Assembly (NCBI GenBank): GCA_025054695.1
Contig: JANWZI010000035.1
Location: 1 to 36,607, forward strand
Length of the DNA stretch: 36,607 nt
Source of the DNA: Myxococcota bacterium
Lineage (GTDB): Bacteria > Myxococcota_A > Polyangia > Polyangiales > JANWZI01
Reading direction: 5' to 3'
Positions within the stretch are counted from its first letter, which is position 1, and each line of letters begins with the position of its first letter. Below the pieces are notes generated by a model. It was not told where the DNA came from. It saw nothing but the letters and a program-made list of their open reading frames with translations, and did no database searches. This document shows, in pieces, positions 27,078-36,220 of the stretch. The position numbers were made by a program, and so were the translations under genes.

Positions 27078-28154
27078 ATGGGCCTTCGTCTCGTCGTCGT
27101 CGGCGCCGGCGAAGCGGGCGAGGATTTGCCCCACGAATTCGGCGAGCGCCGCGTGCTCGTCGGCCGAAGCTCCGGCGCAGACGTCCGGCTACCCGATCCG
27201 ACCGTCAGCGCGCGACATTGCCTGTTGCGACCCGAGGGCCCCGGATGGTTCGTCGAAGATCTGGGCGCGACGAATCCCACGCGCGTCAATGGCAAGCCTT
27301 TGACTCCAGGCAGGCTTCGACCTCTGCGGGCCGGAGACGAGCTCGGGGTCGGGCGCTACCGGATCACGGTCTGGCCCGCGACGCCGGTGGCCGAGGCGAC
27401 GGGCGCGGAGCAGACCGCTGCGCTCGCACGTCGAATGCTCCGCGCGGCGCTTGCACGCGGCACCGGCGCGCAACCGGAGCCACGCCTCGTGGTGCTCAAC
27501 GGCCCCGAGGCGGGCCGATCGGTCGTCGTACCGATGGCGCCGTCGCGGCTGGTCGTGGGACGAGGCGAGGGGTGCGACCTGCGGATCGTCGACGCGGACG
27601 CGTCCCGGGAACACGCCGAACTGGTGCGGGATCTCGACGGCGTCTGCGTGCGCGACCTGGGAAGCAAGAACGGCACACGCGTCAACGACCAGCTCGTCTC
27701 CGAGCGCCGGCTACGCCACGGCGACGAGCTGACGCTCGGCCGGACGCAGCTGCTGTTCGAAGACCCTGAAGAACGAGAGCTGGCGCGCGTCGAAAGCGAG
27801 CCGGACGCGCCGATCGATTGCCCGTCGCAAGCGTCGACGGGCCTCGAAGGCGCCGGCGCGAGTCCGGCCGCGCGGACGAGCTCCGATGTGGACCCGCTCG
27901 AGAGCGCCGTCGTGCGCGACCCCCCCGTGCGAGCGTCCGATGGACCATCGAGCGAGCCGGTCCCGCAGCCTCGGACAGACGAGGCGCGTACGGAGCGCGC
28001 GGCCACCGACGCGGCAACGCATGCCGGTCGCGCCCGTGACCCTGCCGTTCGCGGGTCCAAAGGGTCGTCGATCGAGCTGGTCGTCTACGCCATCGCCGCC
28101 ATCGTGCTCGCGGTTTCGATCGCGGGACTCGTCTGGCTGTTCGGCGGCGAATGA
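27078..28154 (+). CDS. Double FHA-domain protein with C-terminal membrane anchor
   Basis: 358 residues. Two forkhead-associated (phosphothreonine-binding) domains are visible. FHA1 is at about 10-100 ('VLVGRSSGADVRLPDPTVSARHC', 'NPTRVNGKPL'). FHA2 is at about 135-235 ('LVVGRGEGCDLRIVDADASREHA', 'DLGSKNGTRVNDQ'), with all key Gly-Arg, Ser-x-x-His and Asn-Gly residues. A Ser/Glu/Pro-rich linker (about 240-330) ends in one TM helix ('IELVVYAIAAIVLAVSIAGLVWLFG', about 331-355). This gives a tail-anchored protein with cytoplasmic FHA domains, likely recruiting a Ser/Thr-kinase target to the membrane; such kinases are plentiful in myxobacteria. No Shine-Dalgarno site is visible. Confidence 0.9.
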   Translation: MGLRLVVVGAGEAGEDLPHEFGERRVLVGRSSGADVRLPDPTVSARHCLLRPEGPGWFVEDLGATNPTRVNGKPLTPGRLRPLRAGDELGVGRYRITVWPATPVAEATGAEQTAALARRMLRAALARGTGAQPEPRLVVLNGPEAGRSVVVPMAPSRLVVGRGEGCDLRIVDADASREHAELVRDLDGVCVRDLGSKNGTRVNDQLVSERRLRHGDELTLGRTQLLFEDPEERELARVESEPDAPIDCPSQASTGLEGAGASPAARTSSDVDPLESAVVRDPPVRASDGPSSEPVPQPRTDEARTERAATDAATHAGRARDPAVRGSKGSSIELVVYAIAAIVLAVSIAGLVWLFGGE

Positions 28155-28158
28155 CGGC

Positions 28159-28240
28159 GGCCGTCAGGCTGGTGGATCACGGCTCACGCTCGGACTCCGG
28201 CTCGGGCTCGGAATCGGACCCGGGCTCGGACCCGGATGCA
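28159..28240 (-). repeat. Intergenic CGAGNC element 10 with tail
   Basis: It lies between the convergent FHA and Cys-lipoprotein genes. On the minus strand the tract (28237-28186) is followed by a tail (GTGATCCACCAGCCTGACGG, 28181-28162) that matches the tail of element 2 at most positions. No head is clear. Together with element 2 it sits in a convergent gap, where a terminator would be expected. Confidence 0.75.
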
Positions 28241-28305
28241 CGAAGGCACTGGCCGCGCCTTCCCGGATCACCCCGCGGCGCCGTCCTGAACGAAGGGGGC
28301 GACGC

Positions 28306-29967
28306 TCAGGGCATGCTCATCGGTAACGTGCACACGTCCGGACCCGCCCGTGGGGAGCAGACGTACGGTGGCAAGCACGTCGTGCCGCAGCAGACCTGTC
28401 CCTCGCCGCCGCACGGGACGCACCCGGTGCTCATCCCGCCGCAGACCGAGTAGGACTCGGTGCACCCGAGGTCGCCCGGACAGCACGGCCCACCCAGCCG
28501 GCCGCACGCGCCATCGCGGCATCCGCCGGCCCTGCAAGTGCCCGCCCCGCCGGGGCAGCTCTCGCCTTCGGCGACGCATTGGTCGCCCACGCAGCATCCG
28601 CCGTCGCGGCACGACTGACCCCGACAGCAGGGCTCGCCCGGGCCACCACAACGTTCGCAATCGCCGCCCTCGCAAACGAGAGGACCCGTGCCCGTGCAGA
28701 ACGCGCCGCCACTTCCGAACGAGCCGAAGCAGCAGTCCTCTCCGGACGTGCCGCATCCCGTTCCGCCGGCGCCGGTCACGCACGCCCCCATTCGACACAT
28801 CCCCAAGAACATTCCTCCGCCCGGTCCGCTACCGCACGCGCTTCCCTCCGCCCGGCAGATGCCAGCGACGCAGCAGCCGCCACTGCCGCAGCCCTCTTCG
28901 CAGCACGGCTGATCCGTTCCTCCACAGCTGACCGAGCGTCCCGCCCGACACACCGTGCCCCGACCGGTCGAGGCACCGCTCGCCACGCACCGTCCGCCGA
29001 CGCAGCACGCCCCGCCCTCGCAGCGGTCGCCCGCGCAGCAAGCCCGGCCGGGCACCCCGCACAGCTCGCACGAACCGGCCGCCGTGCACGTCCCGCCGCC
29101 CCCGCAGCGATCCCCGACGGCGACGCAGGCTCCCGACGGGTCACAGCAACCGGAGTCGCACCGCGCTCCCGGGCAGCACGGTTCGCCCGGATCGCCGCAA
29201 GCCGAGCAACGACCGGTGGCCGGATTGCACGCGAGCCCGGCGTCACACGTATTGCCAACGCAGCATCGCTGACCGGCGCCGCCGCACGCGACGCACGTCC
29301 CGCCCGCGCACACCGTGCCCGGCGCCGTGCACCGACCGCCGGCGCAGCACGACTGTCCGGCACCGCCACACGACCCGCAGGAGCCATCCATGCAGGTGCC
29401 GCCGACCATCGGACACATCGATCCGGCCGCCGTGCACGTCCCGCTGACGCAGCAACCGCCCCCGTCACAGGTTCCGCGCGCGCAGCACGTCTCACCGGGC
29501 CCGCCGCACGCCTCGCAAACGCCCGTCCCCATCGCGCAGACGGCACCGCTCTCGCACACGTTCCCCGGACAACACGCCTCGCCCGGTCCCCCGCAGTCGA
29601 GGCACACCCCCGAAACGCACCGGCCCACCCGGCAGCTTCCGTCGGCGCAGCACGGCTCCCCCGCCGCGCCGCACGACGGCGCGGCATCGGTGCCGCCTCC
29701 TGCATCCGTTCCACCGCCGCCGGCGTCGGTTTCGCCCCCGGCGTCGACACCCGAGCCGCCATCCTCGCCGGGAACCGTTCGATCGTCCGATCCGCCCCCG
29801 TCGACCGCGGGCGGAACGTCGACCGTGTCCCCGTCGCGCGCGCCCCCATCGAGGCCCGAGCCCCCTTCCGGCGCCGCGTCCGCGCCGGGGGGCGGGTGCG
29901 AGTCTCCGCCACAGCCGAGACCGAGCAGAACGAAAACGGACGCGAACGCCGCGACGAATGCAGCCAT
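28306..29967 (-). CDS. Large Cys-repeat lipoprotein
   Basis: 553 residues from the ATG at 29967, which has GGAGAGG upstream on the minus strand; an in-frame ATG at 29985 would add six residues. The signal peptide ends in a lipobox-like 'LLGLGC' (Cys at about 19). An acidic Gly/Asp/Ala/Pro stretch (about 25-95) follows. Then come more than ten tandem modules of the type 'CGGPGEPCCxGxxC...GxCxxxG', each about 35 residues and each with a CC pair. Nearly one residue in six is Cys in the repeats. It is exported, disulfide-rich and probably surface-exposed; its role is unknown. The modules resemble those in many hypothetical myxobacterial lipoproteins. Confidence 0.82.
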   Translation of the reverse strand: MAAFVAAFASVFVLLGLGCGGDSHPPPGADAAPEGGSGLDGGARDGDTVDVPPAVDGGGSDDRTVPGEDGGSGVDAGGETDAGGGGTDAGGGTDAAPSCGAAGEPCCADGSCRVGRCVSGVCLDCGGPGEACCPGNVCESGAVCAMGTGVCEACGGPGETCCARGTCDGGGCCVSGTCTAAGSMCPMVGGTCMDGSCGSCGGAGQSCCAGGRCTAPGTVCAGGTCVACGGAGQRCCVGNTCDAGLACNPATGRCSACGDPGEPCCPGARCDSGCCDPSGACVAVGDRCGGGGTCTAAGSCELCGVPGRACCAGDRCEGGACCVGGRCVASGASTGRGTVCRAGRSVSCGGTDQPCCEEGCGSGGCCVAGICRAEGSACGSGPGGGMFLGMCRMGACVTGAGGTGCGTSGEDCCFGSFGSGGAFCTGTGPLVCEGGDCERCGGPGEPCCRGQSCRDGGCCVGDQCVAEGESCPGGAGTCRAGGCRDGACGRLGGPCCPGDLGCTESYSVCGGMSTGCVPCGGEGQVCCGTTCLPPYVCSPRAGPDVCTLPMSMP

Positions 29968-29996
29968 GGGGCACCTCTCCGGCAAGCTCGCGCATG

Positions 29997-30023
29997 GTAA
30001 CGCCGCCGTAACACGCGCGTAAA
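29997..30023 (+). promoter_or_regulatory. Three direct GTAA(C/A) repeats with exact 11-bp spacing
   Basis: GTAAC at 29997, GTAAC at 30008 and GTAAA at 30019 lie on one helical face in the divergent gap between the Cys-repeat lipoprotein and the acyl-CoA mutase gene. Eleven-bp direct repeats are typical of OmpR/PhoB-type response-regulator binding sites. Such a site could control one or both genes. This is a pattern observation only. Confidence 0.4.
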
Positions 30024-30101
30024 GCGAGCCGAATCTTGCTCTGCCCCGCCGCGGTCCGCGCCTTGCCGCGACTGCGCCACGGGATGATGCTTGTTGTCAC
30101 G

Positions 30102-31826
<1,725 letters not shown>

Positions 31827-31832
31827 GCGCGG

Positions 31833-31847
31833 GGCCCGAATCGGGCC
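31833..31847. terminator. Short hairpin between convergent genes
   Basis: GGCCCG (31833-31838) pairs with CGGGCC (31842-31847) around a three-base loop, seven bases after the mutase stop codon and 26 bases before the rnc stop. There is no T-run, but position and symmetry suggest a bidirectional terminator. Confidence 0.4.
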
Positions 31848-31872
31848 GTCGCCCGCCGACGTCGCGTCGCGC

Positions 31873-32643
31873 TCACCTCGTCAACTCGCCGTCGGTCGCC
31901 GACGGCGCCGATTCGCCCCGGTCCGTCGACGGCCCGTCGGCGGGGGACGACCCGAGCAACCGTTCGAGGGCTCGGGCCGCCGCCTCTTGTTCGGCGGCCG
32001 CCTTGCTCCGTCCTCGACCCTCGCCGAGCCGCTGTCCATCGCAGGTGAGCGCGACGTGATAGACGCGCGCGTGGTCGGGCCCCTCGACGGCCAGAACAAC
32101 GTATTGGGGCTCGGGGCCACCGCGACCCTGGAGCACGACCTGGACGCGTGACTTGGCGTCGTCTTCATCCGAAGCGCACGTCGAGACGAGCGGTTCGAGA
32201 AGCGGATCGAGGACACTGGCCGCCGCCTCGAACCCGGCGTCGAGAAACACCGCGCCGATGCAGGCTTCGAACGCCCCGGCCAGCAACCGGGGCTTGGACC
32301 GACCCCCGCCGCGCTCTTCGCCGCGCCCGAGCCGCAGCGCGCGATCGATGCCGATTTGCACGGCCAGTTGTGCGAGCGTGCGCTCGCAGACCAGTCGCGC
32401 CCGGCGTCGGGTCAGCTCCCCCTCGCGCGCCCGGGGGAAGCGCGTGTACAGCAGGGACGTCGCCACGAGACCGACGACCGCGTCGCCGAGCAGCTCGAGG
32501 CGCTCGTTGTCGCGCGGGCCCTCGCCGTCGCCCCGCTCGTTGGCGTACGAACGATGCGTGAGCGCCTCGCGCAGCAGCCGCGCATCCGCGAAGACGTGCC
32601 CGAGACGGCGGGCGACGCGCTCTTGCTCCGCGTCGAGATCCAT
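31873..32643 (-). CDS. rnc: Ribonuclease III
   Basis: 256 residues from the ATG at 32643; an ATG at 32661 is in frame and equally possible. Cleaves double-stranded RNA in rRNA processing and regulation. The catalytic signature 'NERLELLGDAVVG' lies at about residues 46-58, with the second acidic patch 'FEACIGAVFLD' at about 120-130. A double-stranded RNA binding domain follows at about 160-230 ('AKSRVQVVLQGRG', 'GEGRGRSKAAAEQEAA'). A Ser/Pro/Asp-rich tail of about 25 residues is extra. era, often downstream of rnc, is not here because the gene faces the mutase gene. Confidence 0.95.
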   Translation of the reverse strand: MDLDAEQERVARRLGHVFADARLLREALTHRSYANERGDGEGPRDNERLELLGDAVVGLVATSLLYTRFPRAREGELTRRRARLVCERTLAQLAVQIGIDRALRLGRGEERGGGRSKPRLLAGAFEACIGAVFLDAGFEAAASVLDPLLEPLVSTCASDEDDAKSRVQVVLQGRGGPEPQYVVLAVEGPDHARVYHVALTCDGQRLGEGRGRSKAAAEQEAAARALERLLGSSPADGPSTDRGESAPSATDGELTR

Positions 32644-32728
32644 CGGCGCGCGCACGAGCATCGTACAATGACGCACTTGGTGCGCATCCCGGCTGCGGGC
32701 CTCGGCCCGACGGGGATGGTGTGGAGGC

Positions 32729-32862
32729 ACGAGTCCGAGGCCGAGGCCGCGGACTGGTCCAGGCCCGAAACCGAGACCGAGTCGAAGCCCGAGACCAGGC
32801 CCGAGCCCGAGTCCGTGACCGAAGCCGACCCCGCGGCCGCGTCCGAGTGCGAGACCCCCGCG
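32729..32862 (+). repeat. Long intergenic CGAGNC tract 11
   Basis: About 20 hexamers (GAGTCC, GAGGCC, GAGACC, GAGCCC) between 32729 and 32862, with a few interruptions, in the divergent gap between rnc and the second ECF sigma gene. No clear head or tail. The GAG strand is +. The rest of 32644-33032 shows nothing certain; a promoter for the sigma gene should lie at about 32880-33020 but no consensus is convincing. Confidence 0.75.
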
Positions 32863-33032
32863 CCCGCGAGACCCGCGCCTCCGTATGCCGCCGTCGTGGG
32901 ATTGGGCGCTCGCGCGAACGTGCGCGAGGCCACGCGCAACGGATGGTCTGAGGTCTTTCGTCCGCCGTGCTAACGTTGACGATGCCCCTGGCCGTGCGGT
33001 GGGTGCCCGCCACGGGAGCGAACTGCCTCCCT

Positions 33033-33710
33033 ATGGACGTCATCGATCCTCTCGTCCGGCGTGCGCAGCGCGGTGAGGAACGTGCGTTCGGGGAGCTGTT
33101 CGCGCGGCACCGCGCCGACGTGGCGCGCATCGTCCACCGCATTCTGGGCTCGAGCGCGGACCTCGAGGACGTCGTGCAGGAGGTGTTCATCCAGGTCTTC
33201 CGCTCGCTGCCGTCGTTTCGAGGCGAGTCGAAGTTCTCGACGTGGCTCTATCGACTCACGGTGAACGTCACCCGGATGCACGTGCGCCACATGCGCGCCC
33301 GCCCGAAACTCGTCGGTTCACCTCCGTCGGATCCAGCGGCGCTCGAAGCCGCCTCCGCCCCGAATGCGCCCGACGAGCGGACCGAAACGGCTCGCCGGCT
33401 GCGCGCCCTGCACGCGCTGCTCGGACGGCTGAGCGAGAAGAAGCGCGAGGTGCTCGCGCTGCACGACTTCGAAGGCGTTCCCGCCGCGGAGATTGCGCGC
33501 ATCCTCGACATTCCCGTGCTGACGGTCCGTACGCGGCTCTTCTATGCCCGCAAAGAGCTGTACACCGCGCTCGCCTCCGATCCGACGCTCGCCCCGGTCG
33601 TCGAGGATCTGCTGGCCGAGCTGCACGGCCGACCGCAGCGACCGGCTCGCGAGCCGCAGCGAGCAGCCATCGCGGGGGACGAGCCCGAAGGCAAGGAGCG
33701 TCGACTGTGA
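33033..33710 (+). CDS. ECF-type RNA polymerase sigma factor
   Basis: 225 residues from the ATG at 33033, chosen because 'DPLVRRAQRGEERAFGELFARHR' is the normal ECF N-terminus; upstream in-frame ATGs at 32967 and 32982 are less likely. Region 2 holds 'DLEDVVQEVFIQVFRSLPSF' and 'KFSTWLYRLTVN'. Region 4 (about 130-185) has 'KREVLALHDFEGVPAAEIARILDIPVLTVRTRLFYARKEL', given here as the helix-turn-helix with 'PAAEIARILDIP'. A Pro/Arg/Glu-rich tail follows. The stop overlaps the anti-sigma gene start (GTGA), so the pair is co-translated. Confidence 0.92.
   Translation: MDVIDPLVRRAQRGEERAFGELFARHRADVARIVHRILGSSADLEDVVQEVFIQVFRSLPSFRGESKFSTWLYRLTVNVTRMHVRHMRARPKLVGSPPSDPAALEAASAPNAPDERTETARRLRALHALLGRLSEKKREVLALHDFEGVPAAEIARILDIPVLTVRTRLFYARKELYTALASDPTLAPVVEDLLAELHGRPQRPAREPQRAAIAGDEPEGKERRL
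33692..33697 (+). promoter_or_regulatory. Ribosome binding site for the anti-sigma/FecR/AgmX gene
   Basis: AAGGAG lies at about 33692-33697, nine bases before the GTG at 33707, inside the end of the sigma factor gene. It supports the GTG start and the overlap, and rules out longer reading of that frame. Confidence 0.65.
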
Positions 33711-35167
33711 CGGCGCATCCGCCCAAGACGTCCGCCCTCTTGGCCCTGGAGGCCGGTTTGCTGTCGGAAGAGGGGCGAAGGCGGCTGCAACGGCACCTGG
33801 AGCAGTGCGAAGGCTGCCGGCGCCATCACGCGGCGCTCGTGCTCTACGACCGGCTGCGTCGGGCGGCGGCGACGCAGCCCGCGCCCGAGCTCGACTGGGG
33901 CCGCCTCGAGGCGGCGCTGCGCGCCGCGGCCCACGACGCGTCGAGTCGCGCTCGCCGTGGTGCGCTCGCCCGACGCCTCGTCCGGCCCGCTGTCTATACC
34001 GGAGTGCTGGCCGCAGCCGCCGCATGGCTGCTCTGGCTGGACGCCCGACCGGAGCCGACGCCCGCGTCCCCCGTCGTGTCGCGCTCCTCACCCACGACCG
34101 AACCGGCCGATGCGCCGAGCCGGAGCGCCGCTCCCGAGGAGCTCCGGGCGATGCTCGTGGCCGTGGCGGGAGAGGTTCGACTCGCCGAAACGCTCGCGGA
34201 CGTCGGCGCCATTTGGTCGCAGGGTCAGCGACTCGCGACGGGCCAGCAGGCGCAGGCGCACGTCCTGCTCATGGAGGGCACAGCCCTGGTGGCCGGCGCG
34301 CAGACGTCTATGACGGCGTTGCGCCTCGCACGCGACGAGATCCGCCTCGAGCTCGAAACGGGCGAGGTCTCCAGCGCCGTCGCGCGCCGGACGCCACCGC
34401 TTCGTTACGTCGTTTCGGCCGGATCGCTCGAAGCCCACGTGCGCGGGACCCTCTTCCGCGTCGCTCGGGACGATTCGGAGCTCGCCGTCGACGTCACCGA
34501 GGGCATCGTCGAGCTCGTGCGTGACGGAACTCGCATCGCGTGGTTGCAGGCGCCGGCGTCGTGGACCTCGAGTGCCCGAGGGGCCCGGCTCGCACGCGCC
34601 CCTCGTCCGCCGAGCTGTACGGACGAATCGTGCACGCGATGGCCCGTGCTGCGATTGCCCGCTCCCCGCGCACCGGCTCGCTGGACGGTTGGGGAGGCGA
34701 CGCTTCACGACGTCGGCGCGATCGCGATGCGCGTGCCGGCGGGGGAGCTGTCCGTCGAGTTGTTCGACGGACGGCGCACGCTGCGCACGACGGCCGTCAT
34801 CGGCGAGGCGGGACTGACGCTGCGACCGGATGCGCTGCGTCCGACGGAGCCCGCCGTACGCGAGGGATGGCTCGCACCAGAGTTGATCGCCTCGGTCGTG
34901 CGTGCCGGCCGGCCGGGGCTGATGCGCTGTCGGGACGCCGTCTCGAGGGGGGGCCTCGAGGCCACGGGAAGCTATGTGCTGACGATCACCGTCGATGGTC
35001 TGGGCGCCGTCTCCCGCGTGCGCGTCGAGCGCACCGATGGACCCGTCCACGACGAGCTCGCTCGCTGCCTGCGCTCCGAGATCGAGCGCTGGGACTTCCC
35101 GCCGCCGCGCGGCGGCCCCGTGACCTTCACGCAGCCCCTGCGATTCGCGACCCGCGTCTCGCGCTGA
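33707..35167 (+). CDS. Anti-sigma / FecR / AgmX-PglI fusion protein
   Basis: 486 residues from the GTG at 33707, supported by AAGGAG upstream. The N-terminal cytoplasmic part has the zinc anti-sigma signature HxxxCxxC (H30, C34, C37 in 'HLEQCEGC'). A TM helix spans about 94-111. A periplasmic FecR-type domain follows (about 148-290: 'VAVAGEVRLAE', 'SLEAHVRGTLFRVARDDSELAVDVTEG'). After a variable segment, residues about 400-482 match the AgmX/PglI C-terminal (TonB-like) domain, with 'YVLTITVDGLGAVSRVRVERT' and 'CLRSEIERWDFPPPRGG'. AgmX/PglI are M. xanthus gliding-motility proteins. The chain could connect an envelope sensor to release of the ECF sigma factor encoded just upstream. Confidence 0.85.
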   Translation: MTAHPPKTSALLALEAGLLSEEGRRRLQRHLEQCEGCRRHHAALVLYDRLRRAAATQPAPELDWGRLEAALRAAAHDASSRARRGALARRLVRPAVYTGVLAAAAAWLLWLDARPEPTPASPVVSRSSPTTEPADAPSRSAAPEELRAMLVAVAGEVRLAETLADVGAIWSQGQRLATGQQAQAHVLLMEGTALVAGAQTSMTALRLARDEIRLELETGEVSSAVARRTPPLRYVVSAGSLEAHVRGTLFRVARDDSELAVDVTEGIVELVRDGTRIAWLQAPASWTSSARGARLARAPRPPSCTDESCTRWPVLRLPAPRAPARWTVGEATLHDVGAIAMRVPAGELSVELFDGRRTLRTTAVIGEAGLTLRPDALRPTEPAVREGWLAPELIASVVRAGRPGLMRCRDAVSRGGLEATGSYVLTITVDGLGAVSRVRVERTDGPVHDELARCLRSEIERWDFPPPRGGPVTFTQPLRFATRVSR

Positions 35168-35174
35168 GGGCGGC

Positions 35175-35275
35175 GCTCGGGTTCCGTGATCGGAATCCCG
35201 GTCCATGTCTCAAGCTCGGCTTGATGCTCGGGACGGGAGTCCGACACCGACGCCGGCGTCGGGCCCGGGCTCCGA
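35175..35275. repeat. Weak, degenerate CGAGNC region 12
   Basis: The gap between the anti-sigma fusion gene and the next small gene has scattered CTCGGG/GGCTCGG and GAGTCCGACACC units but no continuous tract, and no head or tail. It may be an eroded copy. Confidence 0.35.
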
Positions 35276-35355
35276 ACGGCCCGGACGCAACCGCCGCGGG
35301 TCAGTCTTCGATGGGAGCCACGGCGGCACGACCGACCGCCAGAAAGGAACCCGTC

Positions 35356-35775
35356 ATGAGCATCCCTCGCATCGGAGCCCCCGCAGAAGTCCACGTCGAA
35401 ACCACCCGACCCCGCGTCACCTCCCGTCCGGTCGCAGCCCGCTTCCGCGACGCCCTCGAGTCGTCGGCGAACACGCTGCTCGGCGGCGTCGAAGCGGCGG
35501 GCGCGCTCGTGCCCGGAGCGGGTGCCGTCGCCGCGGCCGTCCGAGGGGCACAGGCGGCTTCGGCAGCCCCCTCCGATGGATCGGGCGGATCGCCGCAGCA
35601 GCCCGGAGTCGGCCCCGACGCCTCCGACCCGCTGGCGGGATTCGCGGACGAGAGCATGCGCCTGCTCGCACTGCAACAGCGCATCCAGTCGGAGAACCAG
35701 CGCTTCACGACGCTCTCCAACGTCATGAAGGCGCGTCACGAGACGGCCAAGAACGCCATCAACAATATCCGCTGA
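35356..35775 (+). CDS. Small helical protein of unknown function
   Basis: 139 residues from the ATG at 35356, preceded by AAAGGA eight bases upstream. The protein has no signal peptide. A small hydrophobic Gly/Ala stretch lies at about 45-65 ('GGVEAAGALVPGAGAVAAAVRGAQ'), followed by a Ser/Gly/Pro-rich segment. The C-terminal 40 residues are a polar amphipathic helix ('MRLLALQQRIQSENQRF' then 'LSNVMKARHETAKNAINNIR'). That C-terminal pattern recalls inner-rod and needle proteins of type III secretion systems (YscI/PrgJ type), but the match is only by eye. It is transcribed with the next two genes. I do not assign a function. Confidence 0.6.
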   Translation: MSIPRIGAPAEVHVETTRPRVTSRPVAARFRDALESSANTLLGGVEAAGALVPGAGAVAAAVRGAQAASAAPSDGSGGSPQQPGVGPDASDPLAGFADESMRLLALQQRIQSENQRFTTLSNVMKARHETAKNAINNIR

Positions 35776-35851
35776 GCCCTGCAACCGGGCGCGCCGGATC
35801 CGACGCGCTTGCGACCGCCGATGGCTCGCGGCTAACCTGTCGTGAACTGAG

Positions 35852-36220
35852 ATGACCTCGGCCATCAAGCCTCCGGGTAGTGGACCGTTTGGCGGCCTCG
35901 GTCCGCCGGGCGCGACCGAAGGAGCGGGCGTCCCGGCCGGAGCGTTCCGGGCCCGGCTCGAGGACGCTGCAGCGGTGTCTGCGCCGACTGCCGCCAGTGG
36001 TCCGCCCGGCGGGGTCGCGGACATCGTCGCCGACCTGCGAGCGGGCCGGATCGACGCATCGATCGCGGTCGACCGGATCGTCACACGGCACATCGAGGCA
36101 GCCGCTGCGGCCGGGCTCGATCCCACGATGCGGGCCGACCTCGAAGCGCACCTGCGGCGCATGCTCGCCGACGACCCGACGCTGATCGCGATCCAGGAGG
36201 ACCTCGCGCGTGCGGGCTGA
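35852..36220 (+). CDS. Small protein of unknown function
   Basis: 122 residues from the ATG at 35852. The first 50 residues are Gly/Pro/Ala-rich and probably disordered. The rest is helical and acidic ('VADIVADLRAGRIDASIAVDRIVTRHIE', written here up to the middle, then 'LDPTMRADLEAHLRRML' and 'DPTLIAIQEDLARAG'). There is no signal peptide or TM helix. It follows the preceding small gene by 76 bp and its end overlaps the next gene by 11 bp, so the three genes probably form one unit. No family recognised. Confidence 0.6.
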   Translation: MTSAIKPPGSGPFGGLGPPGATEGAGVPAGAFRARLEDAAAVSAPTAASGPPGGVADIVADLRAGRIDASIAVDRIVTRHIEAAAAAGLDPTMRADLEAHLRRMLADDPTLIAIQEDLARAG

